The notes under the pieces are model-generated. The model worked only from the letters and a program-made list of their open reading frames with translations, ran no database searches and was not told the origin of the DNA. 64,000 bases of DNA from Flaveria trinervia (lineage: Eukaryota; Streptophyta; Magnoliopsida; Asterales; Asteraceae). The position numbers and the translations under genes are program-made. Below are positions 13,136 to 23,810 of the stretch, piece after piece. Every line of letters begins with the position of its first letter. Position 1 is the first letter of the stretch. Where the stretch lies: the NCBI GenBank assembly GCA_025506515.1, contig CM046453.1, positions 9,086,776 through 9,150,775 of the forward strand, read 5' to 3'.

Positions 13136-14010
13136 TTAAAATTTATTAAACTTGAAGATGTTAAAACTTAAATTAATTAATCTAGGGGGTTAGATTGTCA
13201 TTTTAGAAACTTAATCTAGATGTTTTGGGCATAAAATAATAAAGTAAAACCACAGGGACTAAATTTGTAAAATTACAAAACCCAAACCCCTTTCCCTCTT
13301 TCTCTCTCCCCGATTTTCCGGCAGACTCCGGCCACCCTCTGGCCGAAGTCCGGCGAACCCTAAAACTCCTGAAATCAACCGGCTACTAACCCCAAATCGT
13401 TTTAAAACATCCTAGGAACGGTTTCGAACTTGATTATGATCTTAATTTTGTCTAATCATCGGTTACAAGTGTTAATCGATTACATAACCGAAATGCTCTT
13501 AAACACATAGCCGTTCGAGCCTTAAACACCAATAATAACCCAATTAATTCAAGTAGATCGAACGTCTATCTATCCCTAATCAAACAAAACTCTCAATTTC
13601 ACCTGATAAACTCAATTCTTTGACATTTGAATCATCATCCTCTTCGCGACCTGTTACATAGTGAACTTCAACTTTCGTTCGATTATAACCGAAATTAGGT
13701 GAGGGCTTTTACTTAACAACATCATTAGAAACTTCTGTCACGACGAATTCGAGTTTAATCATCACTATCTTCTCGAACCGAATCTACCATAGTCGTGATT
13801 GTTCTTCATCTCGTTTTCATCGATTTAAACTTCGAACCAGGTAATTAATTGCACGAATACACTCGGCTCTCTTTGGGGATCAAAAGCCCTATGGTTATTA
13901 CATGAATCATGTTTGAATTTATGTTCAATTTGGTGCAATCGTTCTAGGGTTCATAAGGTTGGGGATATCTCTGAAAACTGTATTCTTAAAATTTAAAAAC
14001 CACCACTTAG

Positions 14011-14095
14011 CATGGCTGCGGCCCTTGGCCTACTGGTCACATGCACCCATCATAACCAAGAGGTCATGGGTTCGAACCGGGCAACCTCACATATT
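14011..14095 (+). other. tRNA-like block in family B LTR (A-box-like, B-box, oligo-T)
   Basis: On the plus strand an A-box-like word TGGCCTACTGG is followed 39 bases later by the B-box GGTTCGAACC, and then by a run of seven T at 14094-14100. A CAT sits where the anticodon would fall, hinting at a tRNA-Met ancestor. The acceptor stem is not convincing, so this is not an intact tRNA gene. Equivalent blocks occur in all three family B LTRs at 42-57 kb. Confidence 0.6.
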
Positions 14096-14210
14096 TTTTT
14101 AATGCATTTTGGCTTATAAAAAATATAGAAAAATTTCTAAAAATTATAAAAAATGTTTTGTAAACTATTTTATTTTTAAAGTCACTTAATAAATTGTTGT
14201 AAATATATTT

Positions 14211-14913
14211 TGTTGCACCCTGAAAGGATCATACATGTCAATTCAATGGGTGATTTGATGGTTGCTTTGCTGGAATCCCTCAAGTCCAAGAATAAACACG
14301 GATGAAGATCCTGCTCAAAAAAACCAAGTGTTGTTTTCTGCATTTGTCAATGCGGAAGACATAAAACAAATGCGGACAAGTATTTGTTCTTCCGCATTGA
14401 CAAATGCGAAAAACCAGAAACAATACGGACAAGACTTTGCTTATCCGCATTTGACAAATGCGGATGACCGAACAAATGCGCATAAGTATTTGTTCATCCG
14501 CATTAACCAATGCGGATGACCAACATACTAATGCGGATGATCAAGTGAAGAAATGTGATCAAGTTAACTCATCCACATTTGTCAATGCGGATGAACAAGC
14601 AAAGATACGGATGAAGACTTAGACTAGTTCTGATGTAATAGTTCAAGGGTAGTTTAGTCATTTTGTAAAATGCATCTTGTCTGTCTATAAATAGAATAGA
14701 TAACCTCGTACTTGAGGTGACGGTGAATAGATAGAGAATTGTTTGTTGTCATTTATTCTCTGTAATCATTCAACTTTCATATATAATACAAAGCATTTAT
14801 AAATATATTTCTTGCATTGAATGTTTTTTTATTGTTTGTTTCCACCACTCAATCATTGACTTGATTATCATATTCGATTCACAGTAAGAATCTCAATCTT
14901 ACTTACCCAGTCA
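14211..14913 (+). mobile_element. Solo LTR, Ty1/copia-type, with perfect 5-bp TSD
   Basis: A 703-bp unit starting TGTTGCACCC and ending CCCAGTCA is flanked by TATTT on both sides (14206-14210 and 14914-14918). It carries an LTR-like promoter, TCTATAAATAGAATAG near 14687, followed by leader sequence typical of plant copia LTRs. No internal domain is attached, so it is a solo LTR. It sits inside the family B LTR and is therefore younger than it. The assignment to copia is by LTR style and length only. Confidence 0.8.
14340..14600. repeat. Chain of palindromes built from CAAATGCGGATGA
   Basis: The word CAAATGCGGATGA and its reverse complement alternate across this part of the copia-type LTR. 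A 19-bp perfect inverted repeat pairs 14340-14358 with 14389-14407. ATCCGCATTTG/CAAATGCGGAT forms a perfect palindrome at 14443-14465 with a one-base centre. A third hairpin lies near 14496-14519 and an imperfect one near 14567-14592. The overlapping open frames on both strands are by-products of the repeats. Confidence 0.9.
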
Positions 14914-15257
14914 TATTTCTTTAAATAATTTGATAATTTCTATGAAACAAAGGTTATAATTAGAATATTTTTATAAAATAGACTATAAATGATGATGTAT
15001 ATCACTACAATTTTTATTAGTTCAAATGTTATTGTTTAAAACTCTAATTTTTACAAATGAATATAAAAAGATATTTGCACTTTATATATTTAAACTTTGT
15101 TGATTATTGTAAACTTATTTCTTTATGACAAACTATTTAATTAGTATCACTCTTTTCTTTAAAATTAAAATAAGGTGTTTTTATCAAAACCCCAAATTCC
15201 CCTTGTAATCTTAGTTCTCGTTAAATCGTTAACCTTATTATTAACCTAAATCTTGTA

Positions 15258-15290
<33 letters not shown>

Positions 15291-16109
15291 ATATTTAGGT
15301 GCCTTGTGAAGATTCACGTTGAAACGACGCCTTTTATTATTCTTATTAATCGCCATCCCTTTACTTATACGTCATGTGAGTTTCCTTGCCTCTTTTTACA
15401 TTTTTCACACTATTTTGGGATGAAACATGATACTTATACATGATACACTTATAAACGTTTGAGACTTGTAATGCACTTGCAATTCATCTTTATATTTTGT
15501 CATGGTTATTTGTGTGTTGTAAGTGATTATATGAGATACATAGTTTGCTTACAATCATTAACTATTGCTAGTCTGGCGACGTCTTAGATCTTTGGGCCTG
15601 ACAAGCCTATTTGGTGCTAAAGCCGAGGTATTGCCGGCTGATGATGTATGCTTGTTCATCATGGGAACCAAATACACTTAGCCAATCTTATATACTTGTA
15701 ATCAAGTCGAGGTTTGGTTGTAACGATATATGTTCTGTACCTTACTAACTTATAACCTATGACATGAATTGCTACTTGTAACCTTATCATATTATGTATG
15801 AAAACCTTGGAAACTCATCAACTATTTTTTAGTTGACCTTTTATTTTTATCATGTTTCAGGTAATCCTCACGTTTAAAGTGAACTTTTGAAGCTTGCAAT
15901 AACCTAGGATGTGGGCCTAGTTAATGAAATAAAAAGGCTATGTTTTGCTATGTAATGTTTGGTTTTGTTTCATGATTGAGACTTTATGCTTGTAATTCCT
16001 TTTGAGACTTATAATTAGTATATTTACATTTAAATATAACGTTATGTGGCTGTGAACAATCTTAACCCTCACATCGCGACGATTTCGCCGTCAAGGTTGG
16101 GGTGTGACA

Positions 16110-16677
16110 GTTCAAGCTAACCCTAATCCCTCGTTCTGTAGTGTAATTTTTTTTGAACTGTGGTTTGTATTAGGATACTCCTAAGTAAAAATTAGGATAT
16201 CCCTCAAATATATAAAACCCAAGTTAATATAAAATTAAAATCCCAAATAAAAGTATGATTAACATCTAATTCTCATATATATAAAGAAAGTGAAAGAATA
16301 GTTATTTCTTATGGTTTTTACATTAGCCACAAAGGTATTGTATATTTACGATTTGCCTTTCTTTTGTCGCCTTTATAAAACAAAAAGACCTTTCAAAGGG
16401 TTTTGTGAGTGCCGACGGTTGTGTTTAGGTGGTGCTTCCTTTCCTACCTATGGGCTGATTGATACCACTGCTATGATTGCGTGAGACGGCCTCCGATGGC
16501 ATGCCAATGGTTGGAACCATCGCCTGTGGCAGACTACAATGGCGTTTTTGGTTGTCCCGTTATGGGTTCGTTTCCCTATTAAAGTGGTGGTCAGGTCCAT
16601 CGCTTGTTGTGGTATCTAATGGCTCTGTTGATCTCTTTGATTGACTTCTCTTTGCATAGTTTAATCCTTTGGTATTA
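16110..16677. other. Unassigned spacer
   Basis: No gene or element edge recognised. The sequence from about 16390 is more GC-balanced and resembles the DNA resuming after the solo LTR at 21366, as expected for one locus split by that insertion. Confidence 0.4.
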
Positions 16678-17046
16678 TGTAAGACCCCGTTCCTAGAGAC
16701 CTCACAGTTGGTCATTCAAAGCATTAAATATATTAGACATTATAAATCAACGAGTTTAAGCAGCGGAATTATGTTAACAAAAGCCATTCATTCCATTAAA
16801 AACATTGTTGCTGTGCAATACACTATAGTTTAACCGAATACAAAAGAATTGTTTAATTGCATTACAAAACAACAGCGATAACAAGTATGAATGGATGCCA
16901 GTCTTTCCCTTACTGAGTAGCTTCACCCTCGTGCCATCCTCAGCAATGTTTACCTGCCAACTGAAAATGTATAAAAGTCAGCGTTGCTGAGTGAGTTCTA
17001 GTTTTATGATAAAAGATACATTTCAATCGCTAAAACCGTTCTTTAC

Positions 17047-17642
17047 TGTGAAGTCGGCTTAGATCGATAAACATCCGAGCATGTTCTTGACGGAAGGATA
17101 AACTGCATCAAACCAAAAGTCAAACAATAACACGAACTATAATTGAATGGTTTCATTGATAAAACCTAACAATTACAAGCTTGTTACAACATAAGAATCA
17201 AGACTCTTGGCAAGCGGAAGATCAAGCATGATCTCCCCTCTCATCCGGCAGCCCTAGGCTCCCAGGAAGACTTCCTCTCAATCCTTATCTCTCTACACAT
17301 TGAAACTGGTATATATAGGCCTCGGCCTATATTAGATGCGACTGGGGCCATTCGTGCAATTGGACCATGCGTATGGTTCAATCGTATGATTGGACCATGC
17401 GTATGGTTCAATCGTACGACTGGACCATTCTTATGGTTCAGTCTTATGAATGCCCTAATCGCATATGTCAGTCGCACGACTGGTCCATTAGCATGGCTCA
17501 GTCGTACGACTGAGTCTCATTCGCATATGCTCCTACGAATGACCCAGTTTCATGTGTTTACAACATATCAGGTGTATTACATTAAGCTTAGACTATTCGA
17601 CAAGTGAAGGACACACTATATATGACAATATATGCTCCAACA
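17047..17642 (-). repeat. 3' LTR of the non-autonomous retroelement
   Basis: 596-bp direct repeat partner of 18987-19582. Near 17335-17530 it contains tandem words of the type GGACCATGCGTATGGTTCA and TCGTACGACTGG, spaced about 30 bp. Confidence 0.93.
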
Positions 17643-17656
17643 AATTCCCCCTTGGA
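17643..17656 (-). promoter_or_regulatory. Polypurine tract of the non-autonomous retroelement
   Basis: On the minus strand AAGGGGGAATTTG lies directly before the 3' LTR, the position from which plus-strand DNA synthesis is primed. Similar AGGGGGAA words recur in the interior near 17945 and 18148. Confidence 0.8.
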
Positions 17657-18484
17657 CGTTGCTTGCGAATAATAGATAACACCTGTTACAATCTTCAGTC
17701 AATCTCTACTCTGGTTGCCAATAGAATCAAACAAAAAACCATATTAGCCAACGTTGCTGATCCGTCAGGTGGTTACACGTCCCTGAAAATGAATTTAGGC
17801 ACAACAGCTTTCGTTTACTTTGCAGAACACCATCATCGCAGCAAGATTCCCCATATGACTGATTTTTCCAGATAACGATACGAACAGTTTTCCATTGCTT
17901 CAATCTTCACACGGGCTAACCTGATTAACATCAACACCCATAGAAATTCCCCCTCACATGCAGCATATCCCAATATATAGACATTGTGCTCTCCTGGCGT
18001 CTTCACACGGTGTATTGGGCAAAAGGTTAAAGGTTCCAATCCACAGCTGACAATATCAAACAAATCAGCATGCATGTAGATTCATCATCAGAAACCTGCG
18101 CACATCATCACTTTCTGATTGCATCTTCAATTCTCTATACATGGATTCCCCCTAAGAATGAGAATCCTCTCTGTGCGGATAAATATAACTTGATTGTCCC
18201 ATAAGTAGTCAGATGCTCCTGACTACCCCACAAAATCGACACCGACTGCTGACATCTTCTCTTCTCTCTTTCGTGTTCCAAATACATTCACCTATTCTGG
18301 AAGTCCGACGAATAATGGGGTATACATCGAACTTATTTGACAAAAGAACCTCAGGGTGAATATGCTTTGCCCATCCTCAAATCTGCGCAAGAAGCAGTTC
18401 CAGAATTTTTTTTTTGGTCTGGAACAAATGCGGATGGCTCATTCGCGTGATTGAATAGACGATTGGTCCAGTCGCACGATTGAA

Positions 18485-18700
18485 AAAACAACTAGTCCAG
18501 TCGCACGAATGGTCCATTAGCATGGTCCAGTCGTACGAATGGTCCATTCGCATGGTCCAGTCGTACGAATGGTCCATTCGCATGGTCTAGTTGCACGAAT
18601 GGTCCATTAGCATGGTCCAGTCGCACGAATGGTCCATTAGCATGGTCCAGTCGTACAAATGGTCCATTCTCATGGCCCAGTTGCATGAACGGGTCTGCAC
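18485..18700. repeat. 30-bp tandem repeat in the retroelement interior
   Basis: About seven copies of a 30-bp unit of the form GGTCCATTCGCATGGTCC plus AGTCGTACGAAT. The unit is itself partly palindromic. It produces spurious repetitive frames on the minus strand. Closely related words lie in the LTRs of the same element. Confidence 0.9.
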
Positions 18701-18971
18701 GCAGATTTTCAGATCTGCAGCCGCCAGGGCTGCCCAAAACCCTAATCTGACGAATTTTACATGAACCGAAACAAAGTAGGTATCATCAGATTCGTAAGGA
18801 AGATCAGAACGTGGTTTCAAGTTCAATTATAACATAGAAACACCACATGTAACAAGATTTGAGCAAAACACGAAGAACACGAAGTGGGTTTAACGTCATG
18901 ATCTGAAATTTGATCCAGAAATCAAGAGCTCGGGTTGCTAGAATGATTGTTAGATCATTCCAGCTATAACC

Positions 18972-18984
18972 GGCTCTGATACCA
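18972..18984 (-). promoter_or_regulatory. Primer binding site for initiator tRNA-Met
   Basis: TGGTATCAGAGCC on the minus strand, two bases inside the 5' LTR. This 13-mer matches the 3' end of plant initiator tRNA-Met and is the common PBS of copia and chromovirus elements. Confidence 0.93.
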
Positions 18985-18986
18985 AT

Positions 18987-19582
18987 TGTGAAGTTGGCTT
19001 GGATCGATAAACATCCGAGCATGTTCTTGACGGAAGGATAAACAACATCAAACCAAAAGTCAAACAATAACACGAACTATAATTGAATGGTTTCATTGAT
19101 AAAACCTAACAATTACAAGCTCGTTACAACATAAGAATCAAGACTCTTGGCAAGGGGAAGATCGAGCATGATCTCCCCTCTCATCCGACAGCCCTAGGCT
19201 CCCGGGCAGACTTCCTCTCAATCCTTATCTCTCTACACATTGAAAATGGTATATATAGGCCTCGGCCCATATTAGATGCGACTTGGCCCATTCGTGCGAT
19301 TGGACCATGCGTATGGTTCAATCGTACGACTGGACCATGCGTATGGTTCAATCGTACGACTGGACCATTCTTATGGTTCAGTCTTATGAATGCCCCAATT
19401 GCATATTTTAGTCGCACGACTGGTCCATTAGCATGGCTCAGTCGTACGACTGAGTCTCATTCGCATATGCTCCTGTGAATGACCCAGTTTCATGTGTTTA
19501 CAACATATCAGGTGTATTACATTAAGCCTAGACTATTCGACAAGCGACGGACACACTATATATGAAAATATATGCTCCAACA
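18987..19582 (-). repeat. 5' LTR of the non-autonomous retroelement
   Basis: Direct-repeat partner of 17047-17642. On the minus strand it is the 5' LTR because the PBS adjoins its inner edge. Confidence 0.93.
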
Positions 19583-19711
19583 TTTACTTTCTTTCAAATC
19601 ATACTGTGCTTTACATTCATTCGTGACCATGCAATATACATACACATTGATAACGTAATTATTATCTTCCATTACATTCATTAACTTTCGTTCATTCTAT
19701 ATGTTCGTTCT

Positions 19712-19992
19712 CCCAAGTCTGTTGCGACAACAGGGTCGCTCACCTCATTACTAATCCCAACGATTAAACGCTATCCGAGTCTGTTGCAACCATAGGGTTG
19801 CTCACCTTATTGCCAATCTCAACGATAGCACGCTATCCGTGTCTGTTGCGACAACAGGGTTGCTCACCTCATGGCAACTTCACGATAGCACGCTATCCGA
19901 GTCTGTTGCAACCACAGGGTTGCTCACCTTATAGGCAATCTCAACGATTGCATGCTATCCAAGTCTGTTACACAACAGGGTTGCTCACCTCA
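19712..19992. repeat. 60-bp tandem array in family A solo LTR
   Basis: Five or so copies of a roughly 60-bp unit with GAGTCTGTTGCAACCA, AGGGTTGCTCACC and ACGATAGCACGCTATCC. The same array lies in the paired family A LTRs at 26213-26556 and 33224-33556. Confidence 0.9.
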
Positions 19993-20368
19993 TATATGTG
20001 CTTGCAAGCCTTTCCTTCATTCATTCATCATTCAATAATGCATGCATTCTTACTTCGTGTTCCTCTTTCATTATCTTTCACTTTATGTTATGTAATACTT
20101 TATTCACTCATTCATTAACATGACACGTAAAGCCATAAGAAAGATAAACATACATCATCATAAGGAACATATCATACAATCATACATAATCATCAAACAT
20201 CATCAATCACACATCTTCATGCATAATCACCAATATTACATCACATCATACATCACTCATCACTACTTATGACTTCAAAAAGTCAACTTACATAGCCCCC
20301 GGAAACCTCCCAAGTTAAAGCCTACATTACACTTTTTCCCCAAAAATCAGAAAATATTCTAAGTCTTT

Positions 20369-20692
20369 AGACGCATGGGCACTATGCAGGCGCATGGGGA
20401 ACAATAGGCGCATGGGGAACAATAGGCGCATGGGCAACTTTCAGGCGCATGGGCACTATTGAGGCGCATGAGCAACATAGTTTATTCTGGGCAGTTCTAG
20501 GCGCATGGACACTATGCAGGTGGATGAGTGCCTAGGCGTATGGAAATCCTGGATGTCTAGACACTTAGTCAATTCCAACCTAATTCTAGGCGCATGGGTA
20601 CTATATGGGCGCATGAGATTGGGCGCATGGGAACACTTAGGCCGTTATTTCTGTTGGATGCATGGGCCACTGTTTAGGCGCATGGGTAGACT
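20369..20692. repeat. GCGCATGGG short-repeat array
   Basis: Degenerate 20-30-bp repeats built round AGGCGCATGGGCACTATG. Matching arrays lie at the same place in the family A LTRs at 26908-27290 and 33917-34365. Confidence 0.88.
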
Positions 20693-21149
20693 ATAATACA
20701 CTTAAATATCATAACTCAATTCCCAATCATCATCTATGGTGTTCTAAGCTTAAATCATACATCCTACTCTTTAGAAACACGACCATAACATCATCATACA
20801 CAACATAGCCCAAAATCAAACCCTACCCGTAAACACACACAAATACACATACGGGTATACATACATAAACATTGTAAAAATCATTTAAATACATTTTCAG
20901 CCCCAAAGAGTTTAAAACAAGTAAAAACCAGGGTCTAGAAACTCACCTTGGGCAACTTTGGGCATATCTTCCTTCTAACCCGTATGCGAATGAGTTCAAA
21001 CACCTAAAAACCCACAACACACACACACGAACACACACAAGCACATAAGCATACACCCGAGACCAAAACCCAACACAAACACTTAAAAATCCATGAATTC
21101 TTACCTTGAATTTAGCCTATTTTTCTTCTCCTTCAAACGGTAGTTTCTA

Positions 21150-21184
<35 letters not shown>

Positions 21185-21435
21185 AACCGGAGTGAAAAGG
21201 TGATGAGAAGTGAGGGTGGGCAGCCATGCCCACCTTTACATCAACTTTTGTACTTTTATCCTTCTTTTACATTTTTAACCCCTCAACTTGGGTTTAATTG
21301 CATTTTCTTCTTTTATTTTTCATTTCTTATCTTTCTTTAAAAAAAGAACCGGGTGTTACATATTATGCCGGTGGTGTTCTCCGAAGAGATGGAATAGTGT
21401 TGTCATAGTCGTCTCGCGCGGGCTGTCGTGGTGCT

Positions 21436-22080
21436 TAGGGCTGTTTAACATTAGAATCGGATTCAAAACACTCAAAATTCTATTCAAGTTTAAATTTGCT
21501 GATTTGAAATTTGACTCAAATTTTTAAATTTGAATTCGATTAGATTCGAGGTTAATAATTGAATTCGAATCGAATTGCAAATTTGTGATTTTCGATTCGA
21601 TTTAAAAATCGAATTACAAATACACACACATACGTGTATTTAGTTTGTATATTAATTTAAGAATATGCATGTGAGATATTAAGAATTATAAGTTTAAAAA
21701 ATATATAATCTAAAAATGTTAAAGCCTAATTGATATCTTCTAACTTATATAAAACTTGTAATATTTCATATATTATGCTTGTTTATATATTTTGAGCATT
21801 TGAAATTGGAGTTTTCGAATGAATTTTTAAAATGCAATTCGATTGAATTTTTTTATTAAATATGAATCGAATAAGTTCCGGTTCGATTCAAATTTGAATT
21901 TTTTTGAATACGAACTGAATTCGAATCCTATTTGAAATTTTTAAATTTAGTTCGATTCAAGTTCGATTTTTCTTTTTCAAATGCGAATTGAATTTGTATC
22001 CAGATTGAAAATTTTAAAATTCAACTTATTCAATTCGATTAACTCGATTTCGATTTGATTCGATTCGACGAGCACCCCTA
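21436..22080. mobile_element. hAT-type MITE
   Basis: A 645-bp unit with imperfect terminal inverted repeats, TAGGGCTG at the left and CACCCCTA at the right. It is flanked by GTGGTGCT and GTGGTGGC, an 8-bp TSD with two mismatches as expected for the hAT superfamily. The interior is self-similar, with many variants of AATTCGAATTCGATT in both orientations, so it can fold back on itself. There is no coding capacity. Confidence 0.7.
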
Positions 22081-22088
22081 GTGGTGGC

Positions 22089-23220
22089 ATGTCGTTGGTT
22101 TCTGTCTTCCCTTGTTTTGGGTTTTGATTTGGTTGTTTCTATTGGTTTTGAACTGTTGTCAATCAAAGTGTTAAACCCTAATTTTTTTGTGGTTGTTACT
22201 TGATTGGATGACGATCCGGTTGACTAGTGACAGCCCCTATAGTGGTGGCGTGGTTGTGGTGGTTTGTTTGTGGTAATTTATGTCGCCTACTTTCTATTTT
22301 GCGTCTATTTTTGGGTTTTGATTTGATCTTTCAGTTTTAGTTTAATGTTCTGTTCAATTATTCACGTGATGCTCTTGAGTTCTTGCTTATCTTAGCGATA
22401 AACCCTAATTTTTAAGGGTGGGTTGTTTTATTCGACGAGGATGAGTGACCTTTCATCTGAGAGGCAAATTTTATATGTTAGATGCAAAAGCAAGCAACTA
22501 ATGTTTTGATATAGCAACAAAAAATTCCATAAAGTTTGTTTTGCCCTGTTCATGACCATTATAAACTTTATGAAAACATATGATACCCTATTGTTGATGG
22601 TTTACTTGTTGATGATGGTTGTGCCATTCTATGATGATGAGCAGGACTTATCTCAGATGTTGATAAATTCCGATGGTATTGACCTTAAATGCCAATTTAT
22701 TATGTTTACTAAGTTCATGATAACGATCAATGCCTCATTTAGGCTACAGTGTAGCGCTACGTCAGTAAAAGTGAGTTGTTCTAATATGTCCGTTTACACG
22801 TACTTGTTAGGCTATGATGATGTAAATTTTGTTTAGTGTTTGGGGCGGTAATATGTTTTGCAGCCATAATGAATCGCCTAGATTGGTCAAGCAGGCCTAA
22901 AGGTTGTTAACAAACCTTGATTTTAAAGTTCACAGTGAAGCACGAACAAGAAATACCACCTAGTTCAAATAAAAGTTCATTCATTTCAATTATATTATCT
23001 ATATTTATTATATGAAAATAGAGGTTTAGCTACAATAAATTGCTTATCTTTTAAGTTGGTTCACTAAGAGTAATGTATATGTATTATACACACGATTCTA
23101 TATAATATTTAATACTGAGTTCGCACAACGCCGGTCATAACCCATGATAAAATCGTACTTACTTTTATCTATATTTTGGTATATATTTTATTTAAAATTA
23201 AGTCAGATAATAACCACCTC
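22089..23220. other. Unassigned spacer
   Basis: No recognisable domain. A 94-codon plus-strand frame at 22552-22836 matches nothing I know and lacks gene context. The GC-balanced part up to about 22450 continues the sequence left of the solo LTR at 16678. Confidence 0.4.
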
Positions 23221-23222
23221 AA

Positions 23223-23308
<86 letters not shown>

Positions 23309-23336
23309 ATATATATATATATTATATATATATATT
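23221..23336. repeat. (TA)n microsatellite with several phase flips
   Basis: About 115 bases of TA dinucleotides interrupted by ATTA or TAAT five times. It is almost perfectly self-complementary. Confidence 0.95.
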
Positions 23337-23599
23337 TCAGAACTCATAAATAATTGTAGAACTGCAAGAACTTATCTACACCCTTAGATGGTTTTATCAA
23401 TGGCTTAAAATAATAAGATTATTTTAGTACATAAATAAAATACTATTAATTTCAATTAAATGAGCAAGGGTAGAAAAGGAATTTTACTAACTAATTATTC
23501 TCTCGTCATCAAAGGTTTCCTTATATTTTCCATTTCTATCTAAATAAAATGGCTCTAATTTTTATGGTGATTCATATATATTCTCTCTTGATTCAAGCC

Positions 23600-23675
23600 G
23601 TTTTCATTGTAATCTTATTTTGATTAATCTATCTTCTTTTCATTGTAATCTTATTTTGATTAATCTATCTTCTTC
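23600..23675. repeat. 36-bp tandem duplication
   Basis: A 36-bp unit with TTTTCATTGTAATCTT and GATTAATCTATCTTC occurs twice in a row in otherwise unremarkable AT-rich DNA. Confidence 0.85.
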
Positions 23676-23810
23676 TCATACTCATATGCATGACAGATGA
23701 GAAAAAAGGTTATATTTTTTTCTTTGGTTGATTTATGGAGCACAATGACTAAGAGATCATCATATGCTAATGTACATTCCATGATGACTTTATATTTATA
23801 TATATATATA

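Larger units (their letters stand above)
12890..16109 (+). repeat. Solo LTR of gypsy family B, interrupted by a copia-type solo LTR
   Basis: Begins TGTAACATC and ends GGTTGGGGTGTGACA, the two edges of the family B LTRs at 42291, 50986 and 54077 but in the opposite orientation. Flanks are AGTTC on the left and GTTC on the right, an imperfect 4-5-bp TSD. There is no internal region, so it arose by LTR-LTR recombination. Internal landmarks match the other family B LTRs: an (AAT)n tract near 13080, a CT-rich leader with CCGGC words near 13300, a GGGGATCAAAAGCCC block near 13875, and a tRNA-like block near 14050. Without the 708-bp insertion its length is about 2.5 kb, as in the other copies. Confidence 0.85.
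17047..19582 (-). mobile_element. Complete non-autonomous LTR retroelement (TRIM/LARD-like), TSD TTTAC
   Basis: Two direct repeats of 596 bp (17047-17642 and 18987-19582) bound a 1,344-bp interior, with TTTAC on both sides (17042-17046 and 19583-19587). On the minus strand the LTRs run TGTTGGAGCATATA to CTTCACA. Two bases after the 5' LTR there is a perfect initiator-Met tRNA primer binding site, TGGTATCAGAGCC. A purine run AAGGGGGAATTTG abuts the 3' LTR. The interior has no gag or pol domain and no long frame, so it must borrow proteins, most likely from a copia relative, judging from the TGTTGGAGCATATA edge. The LTRs differ at several sites, so the insertion is not very recent. Confidence 0.93.
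16678..21360 (-). repeat. Solo LTR of gypsy family A with TSD TATTA, split by a nested retroelement
   Basis: Begins TGTAAGACCCCGTT and ends CCGGGTGTTACA, the edges of family A, and is flanked by TATTA on both sides (16673-16677 and 21361-21365). After removing the nested 2,536-bp element and one TSD copy it is about 2.14 kb, close to the paired LTRs at 25738-27851 (2,114 bp) and 32748-34989 (2,242 bp). It has no internal region and so is a product of LTR-LTR recombination. It contains the 60-bp repeat array and the GCGCATGGG array described separately, and a CT-rich tract at 21151-21184. Confidence 0.92.

Noticed and set aside
14011..14095. Functional tRNA-Met gene
   Set aside because: A- and B-box words are present but the acceptor stem does not close and the anticodon arm is poor; kept as a tRNA-like block only.
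18377..18826. Overlapping minus-strand frames with repeated DHANGPFVRL-type text
   Set aside because: Product of a 30-bp tandem array inside a non-coding retroelement interior; two frames of the same array are equally open.
22552..22836. 94-codon plus-strand frame as a gene
   Set aside because: Hydrophobic and Met-rich text without family resemblance; flanking sequence gives no exon structure.
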